The notes below the pieces were generated by a model. It saw only the letters and a program-made list of their open reading frames with translations, was not told the DNA's origin and searched no databases. From Streptomyces lunaelactis (GTDB lineage: Bacteria; Actinomycetota; Actinomycetes; Streptomycetales; Streptomycetaceae), in contig NZ_CP026304.1 of the NCBI RefSeq assembly GCF_003054555.1, positions 2,852,001 through 2,916,000 of the forward strand: a stretch of 64,000 nucleotides of DNA, in the 5' to 3' direction. Below are positions 60,373 through 64,000 of this stretch, in pieces. The first letter of the stretch is position 1; the number at the start of each line of letters is the position of its first letter. Position numbers and translations under genes: made by a program.

Positions 60373-61656
60373 TCAGCCGCCGATGACGACCCGGCGGACG
60401 CCTTCCCAGCGGGCCGGGTCCGTGGTGCGGCGGCCGTCGACCAGGACGCGGACGTCCGGCAGGTCGGAGGCGGCCAGCTCGCGGTACTCGGCGTGGTCGG
60501 CCTGCAGGATCGCGGCCGTGACGACCTGGCCCTCGTGCGGGGTGAGGCCGTGCGCGGCCAGCTCCTCGGAGGTGTACATCGGGTCCGAGACGAACGGGAC
60601 GGCCCCGCGCGCCTTGAGCGCCTCGACGGTCGGGAAGACGCCGGAGAAGGCCGTCTCCTTCACGCCGCCGCGGTAGGCGGCACCGAGCACCAGCACGCCC
60701 ACGCCGTCCAGGTCGCCGTAGGCGGCGGCCAGCAGGTCGACGGCGTACTCCGGCATGGCGGCGTTCGCCTCGCGCGCCGAGCGGACGACGGTGGCCTCCG
60801 GGTCGTTCCACAGGTACATCCGCGGGTAGATCGGGATGCAGTGGCCGCCGACCGCGATACCGGGCTGGTGGATGTGGCTGTACGGCTGGGAGTTGCAGGC
60901 CTCGATGACCTTCTTGACGTCGATGTCGTTCTTGTCGGCGAACCGGGCGAACTGGTTCGCCAGACCGATGTTGACGTCGCGGTAGGTGGTCTCGGCGAGC
61001 TTCGCCAGCTCGGAGGCCTCGGCGGTGCCCAGGTCCCAGACTCCGTTCGGCTGCGCGAGGTCCTCGCGCTCGTCGAAGTCGAGCACCTGCTCGTAGAACT
61101 CGACACCGTGCTTCGCCGAGGCCTCGTCGACGCCGCCGACGAGCTTGGGGTAGCGGCGCAGGTCGGCGAAGACGCGGCCGGTGAGCACCCGCTCCGGCGA
61201 GAAGACCAGGTGGAAGTCGGTGCCGGCGGTCAGGCCCGAGCCCTCCTCCAGCATCGGCGCCCAGCGGGTGCGGGTGGTGCCGACCGGCAGGGTGGTCTCG
61301 TACGAGACGAGGGTGCCGGGCTTGAGGCCCTTGGCGATCGCATTGGTCGCGGAGTCCATCCAGCCGAAGTCCGGCGTGCCCTCGGCGTCCACGAAGAGCG
61401 GGACGACGACCACGACGGCGTCGGACTGGGCGACGGCGGCCGCGGTGTCGGTGGTGGCGCTGAGCAGCCCGGCGCCGACGGTCTCCTTCAGCAGCCGGTC
61501 GAGGTCGAACTCGCCGGGAAACGGCTCGGTGCCGGCGTTGACGAGCTCGACGACCTTCTCGTTGACGTCGGCGCCGATGACCTTGTGGCCCTTGGCCGCG
61601 AACTGCACGGCGAGCGGAAGCCCGATCTTGCCGAGCGCTACTACACAGATATTCAT
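60373..61656 (-). CDS. UDP-N-acetyl-D-mannosamine dehydrogenase (WecC-like)
   Basis: Encodes 427 residues. NAD-binding start MNICVVALGKIGLPLAVQFA, middle SPERVLTGRVFADLRRYPKL, catalytic Cys273 in VGGHCIPIYPRMYL, and C-terminal UDP-binding domain. The enzyme oxidises UDP-ManNAc to UDP-ManNAcA (or a related UDP-HexNAc). It overlaps the upstream GT2 gene by ATGA, so the products are made together. The acid sugar is likely built into the polymer by the flanking transferases. No UDP-GlcNAc 2-epimerase is in the window. Confidence 0.93.
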   Translation of the reverse strand: MNICVVALGKIGLPLAVQFAAKGHKVIGADVNEKVVELVNAGTEPFPGEFDLDRLLKETVGAGLLSATTDTAAAVAQSDAVVVVVPLFVDAEGTPDFGWMDSATNAIAKGLKPGTLVSYETTLPVGTTRTRWAPMLEEGSGLTAGTDFHLVFSPERVLTGRVFADLRRYPKLVGGVDEASAKHGVEFYEQVLDFDEREDLAQPNGVWDLGTAEASELAKLAETTYRDVNIGLANQFARFADKNDIDVKKVIEACNSQPYSHIHQPGIAVGGHCIPIYPRMYLWNDPEATVVRSAREANAAMPEYAVDLLAAAYGDLDGVGVLVLGAAYRGGVKETAFSGVFPTVEALKARGAVPFVSDPMYTSEELAAHGLTPHEGQVVTAAILQADHAEYRELAASDLPDVRVLVDGRRTTDPARWEGVRRVVIGG

Positions 61657-63290
61657 CGGGTTACTTTCCTCTTCACACGGACCAGCAGGGGTCGCACACG
61701 CGACCACCATCTATTCGCGTTCGCGGGCGGGAACAGCAGGCCGGTCTGGACGACCATCCGGCCCTTGGCATTCACGCGCGCCGCCACTCGGTACGGGGTG
61801 CCGCTGCGCCAACGCCGGGCCAGCGGCATCGGCAGGTCCTTGCCACGCACCGGGATCTCATACGTCCAGCCTGCGACGTCCAGGTAGACGCGCACGCCGA
61901 GCGTGGCCTGGTGGGGCTGGACGGGAATCCGTGCACGGATGACCGTGCCGGCTCCGTCAGCCGTGACTTCCTGGGTGAACTTCCCCACCGGGGCAGGGAG
62001 TTCATGGCCGGCGGGCAGCCTGCGGCCGCCGGCCTTGTCCGCGCTCTTCGGCATCGCGCCCTGGACGAGGCGGACGGCGGCGGACTCGGTGTCGCCGGTG
62101 AGCCCGAGGCGTACCGCGATGGCCAGCGACAGATTGTCGCCGTCCTGCTCCCACTCGGCCGAGACCAGCTCGGTGCCCGACGCGAGTTGGGCGGCCGCGG
62201 ACTCGCCGGTCACCTCGAAGACCCGGTCGGGGATGTTCAGCAGGGGGTCCCTGAAGCCCGGGTAGCGGGCGTAGGCCCGGTCGTCCTCCAGGTGGAACGA
62301 CGGCGGGCCGTTCTCCTCCTCGGACTCGATCGCCGCGGCCAGTTCGTCCACCGCGCCACGCTGCGCCAGCACGATCCTGACCCGCTTCATGACCGGCAGC
62401 GCGTCGCGCAGCGGGTCCGTGAGGTACTCGTCGGCCAGCTCGGCGATCCCGGCGCACACCTCCTGCCTGGTCTGCGCGTCCAGCGCGGGGAAGTCGTCCT
62501 TGACGAGCTTGAAGATCTCCCAGTTGAAGTGGCGCTCGAAGAGCGTGTCCCGCTTGGGACCCGCCTCGACCAAGCCCGCCGCGTGGTGCAGGATCTCCGC
62601 CGTGCAGCGCAGCCGTGACAGATGGCTGGACTTGTAGGTGATGTTGCTCGCGTCCACGCGCTTGACCGCGTAGTAGTACGTGTAGTCCGCGAGCACCGAG
62701 ATCTTGCGGGCCTTGACGCACGCCTCGATGGTGAACGGCATGTCGCTGCCGACCGGCAGGTCCTCGGGGAACCGCAGCTTGTGCTTCTCCACCAGCTCAC
62801 GGCGGAACAGCTTGGTGTTGGCGAGCGTGTACGGCAGCGCCGAGTCGAACATGCTGATGTCCGGGTCGCTCTTCTTGAAGAGCGCTTGATGGACATAGCG
62901 GCCGTTGGTGCCGGCCATCTTGCCGATCACCACGTCGGACTCGTGCTCGTCGGCACAGGCCACCATCCGCGCCAACGCTTCTTTGCCGAGGTGGTCGTCG
63001 GCGCCGATGAAGTAGACGTAACGTCCGGTGGCCACCTCCAGCGCCCTGTTGCTGGGTGCGGCCGGGCCACCGGAGTTCGCCTGGTGGAGCACCTTGATGG
63101 TGTCCGGGTACTTCTTGGCGAAGCGGTCCAGTTCGGCACCGCTGTCGTCGGTCGAGCCGTCGTCGACCGCGACGACCTCCAGCCGGTCGAGGCCGATGCT
63201 CTGCTCGACCAGCGACGTCAGGCACTCGGTGAGATACGGCATCGTGTTGTAGACCGCCACCACGACACTGACGTCAGGGGTTCTTGTCAT
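61653..63290 (-). CDS. GT2-family glycosyltransferase with C-terminal beta domain
   Basis: Encodes 545 residues. GT-A domain: DVSVVVAVYNTMPYLTECLT, VDDGSTDDSGAELDRFAKKY and FIGADDHLGKEALARMVAC. The C-terminal 200 residues are beta-rich (GTELVSAEWEQDGDNLSLAI, VTADGAGTVIRARIPVQPH), as in teichoic-acid decorating TagE/TarQ-type enzymes. The same N-terminal pattern as the protein at 43118 suggests paralogy. Overlaps both neighbours by ATGA. Confidence 0.88.
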   Translation of the reverse strand: MTRTPDVSVVVAVYNTMPYLTECLTSLVEQSIGLDRLEVVAVDDGSTDDSGAELDRFAKKYPDTIKVLHQANSGGPAAPSNRALEVATGRYVYFIGADDHLGKEALARMVACADEHESDVVIGKMAGTNGRYVHQALFKKSDPDISMFDSALPYTLANTKLFRRELVEKHKLRFPEDLPVGSDMPFTIEACVKARKISVLADYTYYYAVKRVDASNITYKSSHLSRLRCTAEILHHAAGLVEAGPKRDTLFERHFNWEIFKLVKDDFPALDAQTRQEVCAGIAELADEYLTDPLRDALPVMKRVRIVLAQRGAVDELAAAIESEEENGPPSFHLEDDRAYARYPGFRDPLLNIPDRVFEVTGESAAAQLASGTELVSAEWEQDGDNLSLAIAVRLGLTGDTESAAVRLVQGAMPKSADKAGGRRLPAGHELPAPVGKFTQEVTADGAGTVIRARIPVQPHQATLGVRVYLDVAGWTYEIPVRGKDLPMPLARRWRSGTPYRVAARVNAKGRMVVQTGLLFPPANANRWWSRVRPLLVRVKRKVTR

Positions 63291-64000
63291 CTCCCGCCCC
63301 CTTGAAGCAGTCGCGTGTAGACCTCATCGAGGACCTTGGCCTGGGCTTCCCAGGTCCACTCCTCGAGCAGGCCCTCGGTGTCGTATACAGCGCTGTACTT
63401 CTGCGGGTCGGCCAGCACGGCCTTGACGGCGCGCACATAGTCCGCGACGTTCTCGGCCTTGAAGACCTCGCCCTGACCGGTCTCCGAGGCGACCTCGGCC
63501 ATCGTCTTCACATCGCTGACGACGAGTGGCAGCCGTGCGTGCGAGTACTCGAAGAACTTCGTGATCAGCGCGATCTCGTGGTTCGGCCAGTGGTGGATCG
63601 GAATGACCCCCACGTTGGCGCCGGACAGGAACGGCACGACCTGCCAGTGCGGTACGTACGGCACGGCATGGACCCGCTCCTGCACGCCGAGTTCCTCTGC
63701 CCGCCGGAGCAGCCCCTGTACATACGGAGCTTCGGGATCGCCGCAGACGAAGACCACATGGGCCTTCGGGATCTCGGGCAGCCCCTCGACCATGATGCCG
63801 AGACCCCGCTGCGCCGCCGCCAGACCGCTGTAGACCAGCAGCGGTACATCATCGCTGTCGATGCCGCACAGCTCGCGGATGTCCGGTACCTGCTCGTCTG
63901 TCTCCCTGTGGGTCGCCGCCGCGTCGGGGGCGTTGAGGACCACGGCCGGGCGCTCGGCGAGTTTGTGGGATTTCTGCAGCAGATCGGCGAGACCGCCCGA
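63287..64000 (-). CDS. glycosyltransferase, C-terminal part (runs off the window)
   Basis: The frame is open to the last base. The visible 237 residues form the C-terminal Rossmann half of a GT-B enzyme: VPLLVYSGLAAAQRGLGIMV, HVVFVCGDPEAPYVQGLLRR, VPFLSGANVGVIPIHHWPNH and LITKFFEYSHARLPLVVSDV, with the E in FFEYSHARLP at the donor-site position. It overlaps the next gene by ATGA. Family GT4-like; the substrate cannot be told. Confidence 0.87.
   Translation of the reverse strand, partial: SGGLADLLQKSHKLAERPAVVLNAPDAAATHRETDEQVPDIRELCGIDSDDVPLLVYSGLAAAQRGLGIMVEGLPEIPKAHVVFVCGDPEAPYVQGLLRRAEELGVQERVHAVPYVPHWQVVPFLSGANVGVIPIHHWPNHEIALITKFFEYSHARLPLVVSDVKTMAEVASETGQGEVFKAENVADYVRAVKAVLADPQKYSAVYDTEGLLEEWTWEAQAKVLDEVYTRLLQGGGR

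Noticed and set aside
43118..64000. Specialised-metabolite gene cluster
   Set aside because: The enzymes are those of wall-polymer synthesis and sugar activation; no polyketide, peptide, terpene or tailoring enzymes are present.

Overview
The window is high-GC, densely coded actinobacterial DNA, almost certainly from a Streptomyces or close relative. The lepA-rpsT-holA-comEC/comEA-leuS-rsfS-nadD-proA-proB-obg-rpmA-rplU order is the one I know from the Streptomyces core chromosome. GTG starts, GTGA/ATGA overlaps, a Leu-codon leader peptide before leuS and a teichoic-acid type gene block beside obg fit this. I worked from sequence alone, without database searches.

Layout. 1-8031: translation and replication housekeeping genes (lepA, rpsT, holA), then an arylamine N-acetyltransferase, a decayed MFS transporter tail and comEC. 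8032-21499: a 13.5-kb integrated element. It encodes an HNH protein, an ERF annealing protein, membrane Spd-like proteins, an FtsK/TraB-type translocase, an Xre repressor, a MerR/excisionase-type HTH protein, a Toprim/SF3 primase-helicase, a run of unknown genes and a large serine integrase. It carries no capsid, tail or large-terminase genes, so it looks like an actinomycete integrative and conjugative element (AICE) with an unusual replication module, or another minimal mobile element. It has inserted into the last codons of comEA and separated comEA from comEC. Both ends can be read at base level: the chromosomal reading frame, the attP inverted arms and a G|A crossover agree. 21500-28278: truncated comEA, degV-family gene, a membrane/coiled-coil protein, and leuS with a leader-peptide attenuator preceded by a 34-bp tandem array.

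28279-43078: a membrane protein with a probable frameshift, a NuoF-like/ferredoxin fusion, two identical tRNA-Ala(GGC) genes flanking small zinc-ribbon genes and an efflux-pump remnant, a histidine phosphatase that seems to lack a canonical start codon, rsfS, a LytR_C-domain protein, nadD, small membrane proteins, an M48 peptidase, two paralogous membrane proteins, proA and proB. 43118-50320: wall teichoic acid-like block with a GT2 transferase, a CDP-glycerol glycerophosphotransferase-like polymerase, a fused CDP-ribitol synthase and a GT4 transferase. 50517-52666: obg, rpmA, rplU. 52958-64000: a large unknown protein, a left-handed beta-helix acyltransferase, a beta-propeller-like protein, and a tightly overlapping operon of glycosyltransferases with a UDP-ManNAc dehydrogenase, running off the right edge. 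The two sugar blocks probably cooperate in making a ribitol-phosphate and/or ManNAcA-containing cell-wall glycopolymer.

Most noteworthy: the comEA-inserted element with decoded att sites and a possible promoter swap onto comEC, its duplicated hairpin leader modules, the 34-bp array upstream of leuS, and several apparent one-base lesions or non-canonical starts in otherwise conserved genes.
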